NCBI RefSeq assembly: GCF_905147365.1
Contig: NC_056418.1
Location: 11,345,262-11,409,261 of the forward strand
From: Aricia agestis
Lineage: Eukaryota > Arthropoda > Insecta > Lepidoptera > Lycaenidae
DNA length: 64,000 nt
Reading direction: 5' to 3'
Shown here: piece after piece, positions 46,606-57,745 of the stretch
Layout: each line of letters begins with the position of its first letter
Position numbering within the stretch: the stretch's first letter is position 1
Notes under the pieces: model-generated
The model's database searches: none
Told to the model about the DNA's origin: nothing
Seen by the model: only the letters and a program-made list of their open reading frames with translations
Program-made: the position numbers and the translations under genes

Positions 46606-46790
46606 TCTAAAAGTGAGACCGCACTACGCGGCAGCGACGCAACGCGACATTTCACGTTTCACAGAACTGACGTTTTTTGTCGCGCAGCGCCGCTGCCGCG
46701 TCGTGCGACTTACCTCGTGCGATTTTATACAAAGAATATTTGGCCGGGACGTGTCGTGGCCTTAAAGTCTTAACGAGATACAACCGGAAA

Positions 46791-47083
46791 GATAGCGCAT
46801 GTGTATGTACTTCTCGTGCCATATCACGTTCCCAAACGACGAACAATGCTCGTCTTTCGAAAGTCTGATCTTTAGTCTGCTATCAGAATTGGACGTCAAT
46901 CGGAATTTTCAAAAGTTCGGCTATAAGTGCCGTATTGAGCTGTAGAAATTCAAATAGAAACGTTGGCCAAGATAATGGACACGATTCTTATCATCGGTAC
47001 GTCACAGTAGGTAGGAAAAAGTGACACGCTCGTTTTCATACAAATGGAGTGACATGTGGTATCTATCTTGATCTATGTCTCTG
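46791..47083 (+). mobile_element. P-like element R2, left end lost
   Basis: Shares CATGTGTATGTACTTCTCG, CAATGCTCGTCTTTCGAAAG and TCATACAAATGGAGTGACAT with R1 and ends TCTATGTCTCTGC. The THAP-like exon segment keeps the AVLSCRNSNRNVG reading but has no start ATG. Confidence 0.65.
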
Positions 47084-47258
47084 CTAGAAACTAAAGATTA
47101 GAAAATATACTAAAAATATCCTAATGATAAAATATTATGTGTGCAATAGATTACGTAAAAGACCTCAGAATCTAAAAAAGGAAATCAACTTCAGCAAAGC
47201 AATCTATTTTTATCTATGTATTCTTTAAGAAGACTTTCTTTAGAGGTTCCTAACCTAA

Positions 47259-47357
47259 TGGTGCATCCACACATGCCGCCGGCTTATACCGCCGGGTTTG
47301 CCGCCGGCTTTCAGCCTGCCTTGCAACCGAAGGCTGCGGCATGTGTGGATATAGCAT
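47259..47357. mobile_element. Small foldback element, TGTGTGGAT type
   Basis: GTGCATCCACACATGCCGCC and GGCTGCGGCATGTGTGGATA are inverted around a CCGCCGG-rich centre. About 99 bp. Confidence 0.6.
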
Positions 47358-48115
47358 AAGGAACCAAAAGTACTCTGTTATTACTGCCCTGAGGACCTAG
47401 TCGGAAACTTTACCTATATTGGTTTCAAAATATTAACGATATACCTAGTCGTCAGACTGCCAACTACACATACATTCTCGTTAACCTGTAGATACTATAC
47501 GTTATGTAAAAATTCTTCAATTGTGAACAAAAGTTTATTTTATAGAACATTCTATTGCATGAAACTAGCTGTAATTTAACTTTGTCAATTTAAGAAGACT
47601 TGTGACAATCAAAGATTAAGATATAGGTACATTGTTATTTTGATATTCGAACAAACATAGTTGTATGGTATTAATAGTTATTAATGTATTTAGAATCTCG
47701 TTATAATTAATTTCTAGCAGCTTAAAACTAATCAGCAAGCCCTAGTGTATCCCACAACCTGAGCACTTTTGTGGTTTACGGAAAAACTATCACGCCTATT
47801 GATTTGTGCTGTAACATAGTAATTTCTATTTATAATATTATGTAGATGTGTTATCATCGGTCAGTTAAGGTTTGGTTACTTTTAATTTATGAAAAAACTG
47901 CCTTAAAGATTAATACCACGCAGAAAAACGACGCGAGCCCTTACAACGCTCGGCTTTTAGATTGTTTTTATTAAAGTTTTAATTGTTATAGCCGCACACA
48001 GAGAAATTCATGATTACTTATGGATTAGGAAATATTACACAAACAGAGGACGCTACTACCACATACAGTAAAACACGTTACACACGTCATATCAGAATGT
48101 TGACAGAAAAGATGT
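47358..48115. other. Intergenic DNA with repeat N copy 2
   Basis: No gene. Positions 47773-47965 match the repeat at 7530-7668 (ACGGAAAAACTATCACGCCT to GCTCGGCTTTTAGATTG). Confidence 0.5.
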
Positions 48116-48431
48116 CAAATATCCATGACTGACCTCCATTATACAAGTACGCTGGACTTATACCCTTTGAAATGACAGCTATTTTTTGTGCCCAATGCGG
48201 GGGAAGAGAACTAAATCTGACGTAAAAATGACGTTTGTAAGTCGCCATATTGGCCCTGATAGCAGTAGTGGGAGTACTTGGAACTAATACTAGTTTCTAC
48301 AATCAATAGCGATTAAGCGACCATTTGCAAGTTACGTCAGATTTAGTTTTCTTCCCCCGCATTGGGGGCGCTGATTCCGCTTCAAATAGGCACAAAAAAC
48401 AGTTGGGTATCATAAGGGTATATAATAATTA

Positions 48432-50526
48432 CACTGGTCAACACTGGTTTTGCCACACGAACTTTGATAGCTAATTTTGTTTTATTAATCTACCCTCATT
48501 ATTAAATCACAGTTGTCATATGTCAATTAGCCTTATATTAGTTGTGATACGGTAATACTTATAACTAGTACTACGGCAGTAAATTAACAGAAACGCTTAC
48601 AAGTAAATCATTATAAAAATATTTGTCGTTGAATTTGAACACTTTTAAGTGATTTATTAACCCTGTGAACATGTCGAGGAAGTGTCATAATGATCCTAAC
48701 TCGTTTTGTTATGTCTGCGGAGAACTTACATTCAAAAAACAACGACGAAATTTTACGAATCTTGTGTTGGAGTGTTATCACCAATGTTTTGGTTTTTCTG
48801 TCGCCCATCAAGACAAATCCTGGGCCCCTCATGTCTGTTGCATTACGTGTGTGAAAAATTTAACTGACTGGAAGAAAGGTGCACGACCTATGCCGTTTGC
48901 TGTACCCATGATATGGACTGACAGCGAGATCACGTTTCAGATTGCTATTTTTGTATCACTGACATAAAAGGTATAAATTACAAGAAAAAAAACACAGTTA
49001 TTTACCCTAACTTACCTTCGGCTATAAGACCAGTCTCTCATTGTAAAAAATTGCCAGAACTTATACCAGTTGCAGCTACGTCTGTTGAGAACGACAATTC
49101 ACAACCGTCCACTTCAGGCCGATGTGTTGACGAGGACGATGACTTTGAGTTTGAAGGAATTGTAAACGAGCCACATTTGATAACTCAAGGAGACCTAAAT
49201 GATTTGGTTCGGGATTTAAATTTGTCAAAAAAGCAGTCAGAACTATTAGGATCTCGTCTAAAAGAATGGAATTTGCTACATCATAATACAAAAGTTTGCT
49301 ATTTTCGAAACCGTGATCAACACTTCAGAACGTATTTTTCTCAGGATGGAGATTTGGTGTTTTGCAATAACATAAATGAGATTATGAAAATGTTGGACAT
49401 AGATTTTGATCTCTCTCAGTGGCGTTTATTCATTGATTCTTCGAAAGCAAGTCTAAAAGCAGTTTTATTGCATAATGGAAATGTACTTCCGTCTGTACCT
49501 CTGGCCCATGCTGCAAATATGAAAGAAACCTATGAAAATATGAAACTTTTACTTGAAAAAATAAATTACAGTACATATTCCTTCAAAATTTGCGGTGATC
49601 TTAAAGTTGTTGCACTATTACTTGGACTTCAGCAGGGTTATACAAAGTTTTGCTGCTTTTTATGTGAATGGGATAGCCGAGACAGAACTAATCACTATAT
49701 AAAAAAAACATGGCCTACGCGTGTATCGTTAGTTCCTGGGCAAAAAAACGTAAAGTATTTACCCCTTGTACAGCTAAATAATGTGCTTCTACCACCATTG
49801 CATATCAAATTAGGACTAATAAAAAATTTCGTGAAGGCAATGGATCGCAATGGGAGTGGATTTTCGTATCTAAAAGAAAAATTCCCTAAAATAAGTGATG
49901 CAAAGATAAAAGAGGGTATTTTTGTTGGCCCTCAAATTAGGGAGTTAATAAAAGATATAAGATTTGAAGAAAAATTAAGCGATTTGGAGAAATCTGCATG
50001 GAAGGCTTTTAAAAATGTTGTTGCAAATTTTTTGGGTAACCACAAGAGTGACAGCTACAGAGAGTTGGTTAACGTGCTATTATTGTCATATCAAGCATTG
50101 GGTTGCAACATGTCACTAAAGATCCATTTTTTAGACTCGCACCTGGATTTTTTTCCTGACAATTTAGGGGCTGTCAGCGACGAGCACGGTGAGAGGTTCC
50201 ATCAGGACATTTCTAATATGGAAAAGCGGTACCAGGGCAAATGGAGCCCAAATATGTTAGCAGATTACTGCTGGACAATTAAAAGGGACCAACCAGAAGC
50301 TAAATATTCAAGAAAATCTTAGATTATTGAGTCATTTATAAAAAAAATAAACTTTTTATTTACGAGATCTGTGTTTTTTCTTAATATTTTAAATTACTCA
50401 ATATAATAAAATCCTTGTCTAGCAAATTTTTTTAACTGTTTATTTTTTCTTACAATCACCAATTAAAGTAAAAAATATCAAAAAAGTCCGTGTGGCACGA
50501 TAAAGTTAAAATTTTGTTGACCAGTG
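48432..50526 (+). mobile_element. DNA transposon T with CACTGGTCAACA ends
   Basis: CACTGGTCAACA at the left and TGTTGACCAGTG at the right are perfect 12-bp inverted repeats, and TGCCACACG / CGTGTGGCA pair further inside. TTA lies outside both ends (48429-48431, 50527-50529). About 2.1 kb, holding one transposase-like gene and an AATAAA at about 50346. CACTG ends with a 3-bp duplication recall CACTA/CMC elements, but the superfamily is not settled. Confidence 0.65.
48671..50322 (+). pseudogene. Transposase-like protein of element T, one frameshift
   Basis: An intronless gene of about 550 codons starting at ATG 48671 (MSRKCHNDPNSFCYVCGE). Frame 1 runs to the TAA ending at 48966. The homologous reading continues in another frame from about 48928 (DHVSDCYFC, then YPNLPSAIRP) to the stop at 50322; one missing base near 48919-48930 explains the break. 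Cys pairs (C-x2-C at the start, CCITC, DCYFC, CCFLC) suggest zinc binding. Conserved-looking blocks are LFIDSSKASLKAVLLHNG, ICGDLKVVALLLGLQ, KFCCFLCEWDSR, LPPLHIKLGLIKNF and VSDEHGERFHQDI; the acidic residues in LFIDSS, CGDLK and DEHGE could form an RNase-H-like site (inference). I recall similar unnamed proteins repeated in aphids, mites and other arthropods, but cannot give a family name. Confidence 0.65.
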
Positions 50527-50982
50527 TTATTAACTATCTTACACACAACCCATACATTTACTACACATAATATTATAATCATTTACTGTGTGCCTCAAGA
50601 GTCAAGACGTAGTCTGTCCAACGCTGACAAAATGGGTCCACAGAATATCGGGGGACTGTGGAGCCCACAGTCATAAACCTGAGTGGATTCCACTTCAATA
50701 GTTTGGGCATTACACCACCAACCAATTCGTATCTGGCGCCTTGCTTAATGCATTATTATGTTTTGTTTTATGGTTATTATTATTTATTTATTTTTTTCTC
50801 TTGCATTGTTGTTTTTTTTTTTTTGTGTTTCTGATTACTATCAAGCTACTTGTATTGTGTGGTGTTTTTAAATTAAAATGTACAGAACTTTGTGTAATGT
50901 CCAGATTACTGAGTAAACGTTTATTTATTTTATTTATTTATAAGTCCAGCGTACTTGTATAATGGAGGTCAGTACAAATATC

Positions 50983-51490
50983 GAACAAAACTTTTTGTTT
51001 ACTGTATGTGCTGGCGCTGCCGGTGCCGTCTAGCATGAAAACGTTGCAGTAATATATGCAGTGATGAAGCCCGTTCATTTTCTATCAAAGGTCAATGAAA
51101 TTCTATCAAAAATTAAATGTTTCTAAGTGCACCTAAAATTCATGGTAAACATGAATTTTGTGTGCAATAAAAACATAAAACGCAAAATAACGTCCGTGGT
51201 TTTATGAATTTATTGATTTATTTTGATATAATATGTATTTTTATATTTAATTTATGCTTTAAAAGTTTATGTGGTTAAAATGAATTGTATTTTGTAAACT
51301 TGACAAACCAGGAGCAAGAAAAGTCAAAGTTTATTTTTGTTATGTTTTAACAATTGGTAGCTTTATATTCGAGTACTTAGAATAATAAAAAGACTGATTA
51401 TCTCATTGATGAAAAAATATACAAAAAAGATATACTTAGTGTATTTTATGTTTGAAATAGTTATGAACTTACTATTAATATATCAAAATA
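50983..51490. other. Intergenic DNA, no gene seen
   Basis: AT-rich; no shared repeat recognised. Confidence 0.4.
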
Positions 51491-51879
51491 CTAGCTGTTG
51501 CCCGCGACTTCGTCCGCGTCAGCAAAATGTGATAACAAAGATAAGATAATAAAAAAGAGAAAAAAATCCCCTTTTTAAGGTTCCTTTAAAAAAAAAGTAA
51601 AATATATCCTCCTCCTTTTCGGAAGTCGGTTAAAAAGTAGCCTAAGTTATTCCTTACTACATCAGCTATGTGCCTAAAAAAGTCCCGTCAAAATCGCTTC
51701 GGCCATTTCAGAGATTAGCCGGAACAACCAGACAGACAGACATACAGACAAAAATTGTAAAAAAAATTGTATTGGTGTCTGTACCCTATATACATTCACA
51801 CGCATGTAGTAAAAAACGGTTCTTTCAATATTACAAACAGACACTCCAATTTTATTTATATGTATAGATGTATAGATAA
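51491..51879 (+). repeat. Non-LTR 3' fragment L, copy 2
   Basis: CTAGCTGTTGCCCGCGACTT through TCGGAAGTCGGTTAAAAAGT to TATGTATAGATGTATAGAT. Nearly collinear with 20154-20536; both stop at the same simple tail. Confidence 0.8.
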
Positions 51880-52205
51880 TATGTATTATTTTTGAATTAT
51901 CAGTTAACAAAAATCTATACCTAATATTAAATTAATGAAATTGTATTAAAATACATTATTTACATCCCTTGTCTCTTTTTGATTTTTCAACATTTTCTTA
52001 TAAGTTCATATTGTAAATTGTAATATACTTAAGCATAATAATTGTTATTTTCTTTGCTCTGTATATAGTCGCCTAAATGTTTTATGTATTATTAATTATA
52101 AGGAAATCTACATTGCTACAAGGATCTTTTGATGCGTAGCCAAAAAAATAACAAAGCCATCTTGTAAACATTACAGACCGAAGTTTTAATTCACGCCCTG
52201 CTTTA

Positions 52206-52527
52206 GGGCCTGTCCACATGTCCACGTCACAACGTCGTCAACGTTGAACGGTGCGGTAACGCGGCACGGTACGTTGACGTGACGTGCAAATAATTTACGT
52301 CAACGTAACGTAAAAATGCACGTATTTTTTCCTCTCTTTCTCCGTTTTCAACAATAGCATAAGCAAAATACATATTGTGCGGTCCACATCTAGATAAGTA
52401 GTGATTAATGTAGCAGTTTTAAAAGGCATTGCGACGTCCTATGTTGCTATATCGTGACGTGCGTATATATTTTTACGTTACGTTACGTACCGTGACGACG
52501 TCGTGACGTGGACATGTGGACAGGCCC
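52206..52527. mobile_element. Foldback MITE, GGGCCTGTCCACATG ends, TTA target
   Basis: GGGCCTGTCCACATGTCCAC mirrors GTGGACATGTGGACAGGCCC. TTA flanks both sides (52203-52205, 52528-52530). ACGT-rich sub-terminal motifs (GTGACGTGC, ACGTAACGTAA) repeat near both ends. Confidence 0.8.
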
Positions 52528-52867
52528 TTATATGGCATCTAAGTATCAAAGACGCTTGTGCGACTGTAATTCATGAACAGGTAGTGCCCTCATAATTTTA
52601 AGCTGCTGCATTAAAATATGTTTTAGGTAAGCAAATAATATTTTTTGTCACTTAAATGTTAATCTATTTAAAAGAAATGTGTGAGAACTCTTGTGTAATA
52701 TGTTTTAAGAAGAGTTTACATTTATTAAAAATTGAAATAGCGTAAACTAGAACTAATAATAGTTTAAACTACTTAATTGTTGGTAGTCATCCTATTGTTG
52801 GCATCTTAGATTTATTATTGGAAATACTTAGAATGCCAGTAATAGGATTTTCTGTAGTATGAACTTT

Positions 52868-53195
52868 TAGGTTGGGTTGCACCAACTAACTTTAACTTTA
52901 ACTACAATGAAAAATGTCAAATCTTTGGTTAAAGTTAAAAATGGACGCCATCAAGACGCCATACTTTGCACGCACGTGGCGAGAAAAAGAACTAACGCTG
53001 CCATCATACAAAAACGCCATTTTTGACAGTTCTCCTTTACCAGCAGCCCACGTTCATTAATAACCTTGTTGGACCAGCTGTCATCTGTCAATTTCTCCGG
53101 TCAAAGTTAAGTTAAAGCTAAATTTAGCCTTAACTATAACCATAACTTTAACCTTAACTTTAACTTTAACCACGCCTCTGGTGCAACCGGACCTT
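52868..53195. mobile_element. MITE EE with CTTTAA-rich arms
   Basis: GGTTGGGTTGCACCAACTAA against GTGCAACCGGACCTTAA, followed inward by many TAACTTTAACTTTAAC motifs on both arms. The centre has GGACGCCATCAAGACGCCAT. Confidence 0.7.
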
Positions 53196-53575
53196 AAAGT
53201 ATCAATAATTGAGTGTTTTAACGTAATATATTTTTTCGGGTTCTGCAATAATAAACTTAAGCATATTTTTTATACATATGCGATTTATTATACGCATACG
53301 CATTTTATTATATACTTACGCGAAACTATAATATTAGCAAAGCCAATGAATGTAAACAAAGTTTAAAATGTTATTATAATTTTTCCTGGAATATTGTTTT
53401 CATCTTAGGATTTTTTTTATCAAATTTTTGCCTTGTTTCCATTAGTAGGTAAGCGCTAAAGGGTCGCTAAAGTTAAGAAATATTTTTAATAAATTGCTGT
53501 TTTTTTTACATTTTTTTACTTTTTCCCCAGCTGTTTCACTATTCAAGTTGCGATAAAATCCGTTAGGTGAGTCAA

Positions 53576-53799
53576 TCTATATTAATATATAAAACTCAAA
53601 GGTGACTGACTGACATGGTGATCTATCAACGCACAGCCAAAACCACTGGACGGATCGGGCTGAAATTTGGCATGCACGTAGATGTTATGACGTAGGCATC
53701 CGCTAAGAAAGGATTTTGATCAATTCCAACGCCAAGGGGTTAAAATAGGGGATGAAAGTTTGTATATAATAATACTTCTTAACGCGGGCAAAAGCTCGT
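53576..53799 (+). repeat. Dispersed repeat H, copy 2
   Basis: Same order of blocks as 41954-42189 (GGTGACTGACTGACATGG, CCACTGGACGGATCGGGCTG, GATGTTATGACGTAGGCATC) with a shortened GC-rich end. Confidence 0.7.
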
Positions 53800-53834
53800 T
53801 TTTATAAACACAATATATTTTCATAAGTATATAA

Positions 53835-53960
53835 AATATTCTTTGTGAACGATTTTTGATAAAATTTGGTAGGCACTCATACTTTAGGCCCCGGAAAAGG
53901 GAAAACATATTATTTTTTATGGCGGAAAAAGTGCGGTTCTCGCGACAATCATCAGAAAAA
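53835..53960 (-). repeat. Dispersed repeat V fragment
   Basis: Partial; ACGATTTTTGATAAAATTTG and GCGGAAAAAGTGCGGTTCTC correspond to the inner part of the V family. Confidence 0.45.
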
Positions 53961-53987
53961 TTGCTCTCTCAAAGGTCAAAGCCCTAA

Positions 53988-54143
53988 GGATGCGTTTCCA
54001 CTGAAGCGGAGCGGAGCGGAGCTTAGCAGTGCCGAATTGACCAATCACCATGCTCGAAATCTTCGCTGTCATTCCGCTGGAATAGCACGATTGGTCAATT
54101 CGGGCACCGCTAAGCTCCGCTCCGCTTCAGTGGAAACGCAGCC
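53988..54143. mobile_element. MITE family G, copy 3
   Basis: GGATGCGTTTCCACTGAAGC mirrors GCTTCAGTGGAAACGCAGCC, with GAATTGACCAATC-type inner pairs. TAA-type flanks. Very similar to 16012-16163. Confidence 0.8.
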
Positions 54144-55241
54144 TTAATCTACAATTCTATATTGGTTAAGGGATTCTGTAGGTCATTCGCCTCACCTTTT
54201 GTAGTATACAAGACATTGGAGTCTATGTAATTATCCGAGGGTCATCCCTAGTGGCGGGCCCTTAATAACAAACCTTTCACGTGAGATTACGATTCCCTAT
54301 TCGCAATAAATGATTATTATATTAGTAATGTTTAAAGCATCAGAACAGTTATATCGAAATATGTATTTTCTTCTTTTAGAAGATTTTTACCTTAAGTACT
54401 ATTAAAAATATTATGTAGGGATGTTGCACGTAAATTACAAGTAAATGATAATCCGAAATACTTATTGCGCGGGAACCGTGTACTTTGATGATGTGAACAG
54501 CGTATGGAACTTCCCGGTTGCAAGTAATATGGAATAGTACGGGAGCCCTAGAACATTTTTTTTTAACTAACAAGCTAATTTTCCGTGAGTGGATTCATTT
54601 TGATAAGACGCCCAACAATTTCCTCTGTTCCCAAATCCCAAATTCTCGAAAGTGGTAGCTAACAGGTAGAAAGGACAAAAGATGTCGATTAGGTGATCCT
54701 AAAATATTTATTGCTGGTTGGTTTAGTGTTTAATCTAAAGATAATTAAGTATCTAAATGATAGGAAAAAACCCTTGTCCTACAAAATATATGGGTATGAT
54801 TAAAGAGATCCCCCTTTCAACATATTGTATCGATGACGAGTTATTTTTTTTATTACTAACCAGCTGATTTTTTGTATAGTTAATAATATTATATAGTTCA
54901 ACAGTCATATTGTCCTCCAAATACCGTGGTATGTTATCTCGATCCTACGCTCAAAAGTTTTTAATACCATGAGACTATTTTTCTCATAACTAACTGTAGG
55001 ACAAAGATATTATGACATAATAGCTTCTGTGTATTCTGTGCCCAAATAAAGCAATGTCCTACAAAACAACCTGGGTATGCATCGCTAGTCCGACAAGAAT
55101 TGGTCATTTTTCGTTTTCCTATTTGTAACATAATAATTAAGATACGGTACACAATCTGTTTTAAAAAATGAGTTTCTTAATAAAGAATCGGACTAATAAG
55201 TCCGAACAAAAATTGGTGTATTTGTAATAGTTTGAGTCTAA
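54144..55241. other. Intergenic DNA, no gene seen
   Basis: About 1.1 kb of AT-rich DNA with decayed repeat-like pieces; nothing assignable. Confidence 0.4.
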
Positions 55242-55445
55242 GGCCGGTATAAATAGTCAGTACTCAAGATGCATCTCGGTCTCAAGACACGGTTCAGGCT
55301 CTGTGATTGGTTGCCTGTCAAAATTTGGACCAATCACAGAGCCGAACCGCGTCTTGAGACCGCACTGACCTCCATTATACAAGTACGCAATGGAGGTCAG
55401 TGTGAGACCGGGTCGCATCTTAAGTACTGACTATTTATACCGGCC
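55242..55445. mobile_element. Foldback MITE AA, copy 2, hosting M3
   Basis: Ends GGCCGGTATAAATAGTCAGT and ACTGACTATTTATACCGGCC; inner pairs TCTGTGATTGGTT / ACCAATCACAGA. M3 interrupts the right arm. Confidence 0.8.
55363..55402. mobile_element. 40-bp minimal hAT-like element M3
   Basis: CACTGACCTCCATT at the left and AATGGAGGTCAGTG at the right enclose only 12 bp. TGAGACCG lies on both sides (55355-55362, 55403-55410), a perfect 8-bp duplication inside MITE AA. Same termini as M1 and M2. Confidence 0.8.
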
Positions 55446-55995
55446 CATGTGTAGGTGTCATACCTATGTGTGTGCAATGTGTATACTTACACAGGAGTAG
55501 TTTGACCCGCCCCACTTTTGGCTCGAAAAACTAATTTGGTGTAAGTAGGCATACGTGTTGTTTACTTGTTCGTTAGTATTCTTTATTGAAATTACGTGAT
55601 GTAGAATCCCTCTTCACTAAAATACACGTCAATATTGTTTGTTATTCCAGTGAACCACCACCGAACAACATGTTTTGATGTATCTGCCCGAATTAATAAT
55701 ATAATTCGGGCATTCCGGAATTCCGGAACATTTTCGGCGCTTGTTCCGCACGCAAGGATTCTTATTGATTGCACTAATGAAAGGTCAGTTTGCTCCGGTA
55801 ACAAATTAACCTGGGTAACAATTAACCAAATTGCATTCGATAGTTTTCATAGGCCATAGCAAAGTTCAGTGATATCAAGGATTTGACATAGGTCTTTATT
55901 TCTATTTGAAAGTAACAACGATATACCTAAATCTTGAAATGCAATAACGTAAGCAACGCGAAACGCGTTTTTTTTTCGAAAGGGTCTAAGCTACT
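55446..55995. other. Intergenic DNA, no gene seen
   Basis: Small open frames on both strands (55592-55859), with a palindromic ATTCCGGAATTCCGGAA at about 55714. No protein recognised. Confidence 0.4.
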
Positions 55996-56125
55996 GGAGC
56001 GTCCGTGGCCTAATGGGCAGACCTTCGGTTCGCACTCCTAGACAGTGCAGGTTTAAACCCGGGAGAAGGCGTGTACCTATGAGACATTTTCTGATCTCAA
56101 GTACATAATACGGACGCTCGCACTT

Positions 56126-57648
56126 GACCCAGGAAGAGCTTGCCCGAGCCGATGTTCTGGCTTTGTCCTTTGCGTCCTGGGCCAACGATCCATTTCCTAC
56201 GTGTAGGGTTGGCTTGCAGAAATTTCCTTCAATAGCTTTGGCCAGAGACCAGAATGCACGGGTTCCCGAGGGGAGGCACTCAAGTCTCTTGCCAATTCTA
56301 TTGACGTGCTTTTGCTTTGCCCGAGTAATTTCTTTCTTGACCAGCACATATAAAAAGGAGTAAAACCTAGAGGCAAGGTTGTACTCCTTTTTATATGTGC
56401 TGGTATTTAAATCCCGAGCAGACACTGCGTTGGCCCAGGATTGGTAAGCCTCCTGCTTCCGGCGAGAAGCTTTTTTGGGGGATGAACCAAACCAGGGACG
56501 AAATCTGCCGCCAGTTGGCACTACAGAGGTCGGAATGAAAAGTTCCATCCCCTGCATCACCACATCGGCAACAGAGTTGGCAGTGTTGTCGGGATCATCC
56601 GGCGAGAAGCACACGTGCCCCCAAGGATAGGATGCAAAAAACGACCGCATCCCATCCCAGTCTGCTGACTTGTAGTGCCACACACGACGGTATTTAACAG
56701 CGCGCTGTCTTAACACCGTCGTAAGTGGCACAGAACTCCTAACAAGGCAATGATCCGATGAACCAAGTGGTGCGGTTACGGATATTTGGTAGCCGTCAGG
56801 ATTTGAAGTCAGTAGGAGGTCCAACAAGGAAGGATTCTGACCATCCACATCTGGGATTCGCGTAGGTGTAGTAACCAGTTGTGTCAAGTCGTTCGCAAGG
56901 GCAAAGTTGCAGACAGATCTCCCCGCATGATCAGTTTTACTGGAATTGAGCCAGTCGGCGTGGTGGGCATTAAAGTCGCCAAGTATTATGATCTCTGCGG
57001 ATGGAATCTGCTGCTGCACAAAATCTGAAGCAGCTTGCAGGTGCTCCAAGAGTCGGTCCGTCTCGGGGTCACCACTATGGGACCTATATAGGCACGCATA
57101 GACGCGAGGGTGATCGTCGCAATCTATGCGGAGCCATAAGTTTGATAGGTCCATGACCTCAAGATTGTTGAGGCGGCGAGAGCTGATATCATCTCTGATA
57201 TACACACACACTCCAGCTTTGGGTAGAAAGGAGTGCTCGAGGTAATACCCTGGGTGAGAAAGGTATGATGTGTCACTCGGAGATGATATCTGCGTCTCGG
57301 TTAAAAAGAGCAAAGCCGGCTTTGCCGTCTCAAGGTGGTAATGGACGGCATTAAGGTTGGAGTGTAATCCCCTGATATTACAAAAGTCCATGTTTAATAT
57401 CGAGGGGGGTGCCTTTGTGTGTTTGCTCTTGCCCCGAGCAGATTGGAGCGCAGTTTTGCCCTCCCCAGAATACGAGGGGCAGCCTGGACGTCCACGTTCA
57501 GTTCCAGGAGTTCCTGAGCATGGACGTCCAGAGAGGATTCTCCAACGCAGTTGTTACCCTCCTGGGGTAACAAATTGTTTTTCAACTGCGGCATTTTAGG
57601 GGGGTAGGGGATTGGGCCTCCGGTAAACTCACTCACTCGGCGAAACAC
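56126..57648 (-). pseudogene. LINE J endonuclease region (gag/AP-endonuclease remnant)
   Basis: A long open frame from 57391 reads MDFCNIRGLHSNLNAVHYHL, then FLTETQIS, IILGDFNAHHADWL and LGSSDHC. These are the AP-type endonuclease motifs that nick target DNA in non-LTR elements (catalytic E of TET, D and N of GDFNAHH, final SDH). The linker VWHYKSADWDGMRSFFASYP and GTRAFWSLAKAIEGNF follow. Upstream codons (57648-57394, MPQLKNNLLPQ) lie in a second frame, so a frameshift separates the short N-terminal part. The last codons of the open frame run into antisense SINE-C (down to 55991) and are not native. No reverse transcriptase domain. Confidence 0.8.
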
Positions 57649-57745
57649 AGCGCAAGCGCTGTTTCACGCTGATTTTCTGTGAGGCCGTGGTATTTCTCCG
57701 GTCGAGCCGGCCCATTCGTGCCGAAACATGGCTCTCCCACGGACA
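56126..57745 (-). mobile_element. LINE J, 5' end kept, 3' half missing
   Basis: A Jockey-like lepidopteran non-LTR element by its protein. The minus-strand 5' end reads GTGGGAGAGCCATGTTTCGG (57745 downward), followed by the region shared with the SINE-K head. The sequence stops at 56126, before any reverse transcriptase, directly against the SINE-C head. Confidence 0.75.

Larger units (their letters stand above)
48124..50974. mobile_element. hAT-like MITE M2, hosting a retroposon and transposon T
   Basis: GACTGACCTCCATTATACAA (left) and TTGTATAATGGAGGTCAGTA (right) are family M ends. CAAATATC flanks both sides (48116-48123, 50975-50982), a perfect 8-bp duplication. M sequence covers 48124-48416 and resumes at 50940. 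The block between is flanked by ATAAG (48412-48416, 50940-50944) and ends in a TTTATTTATT-type tail, so a retroposon inserted first and T then entered it. Confidence 0.75.
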
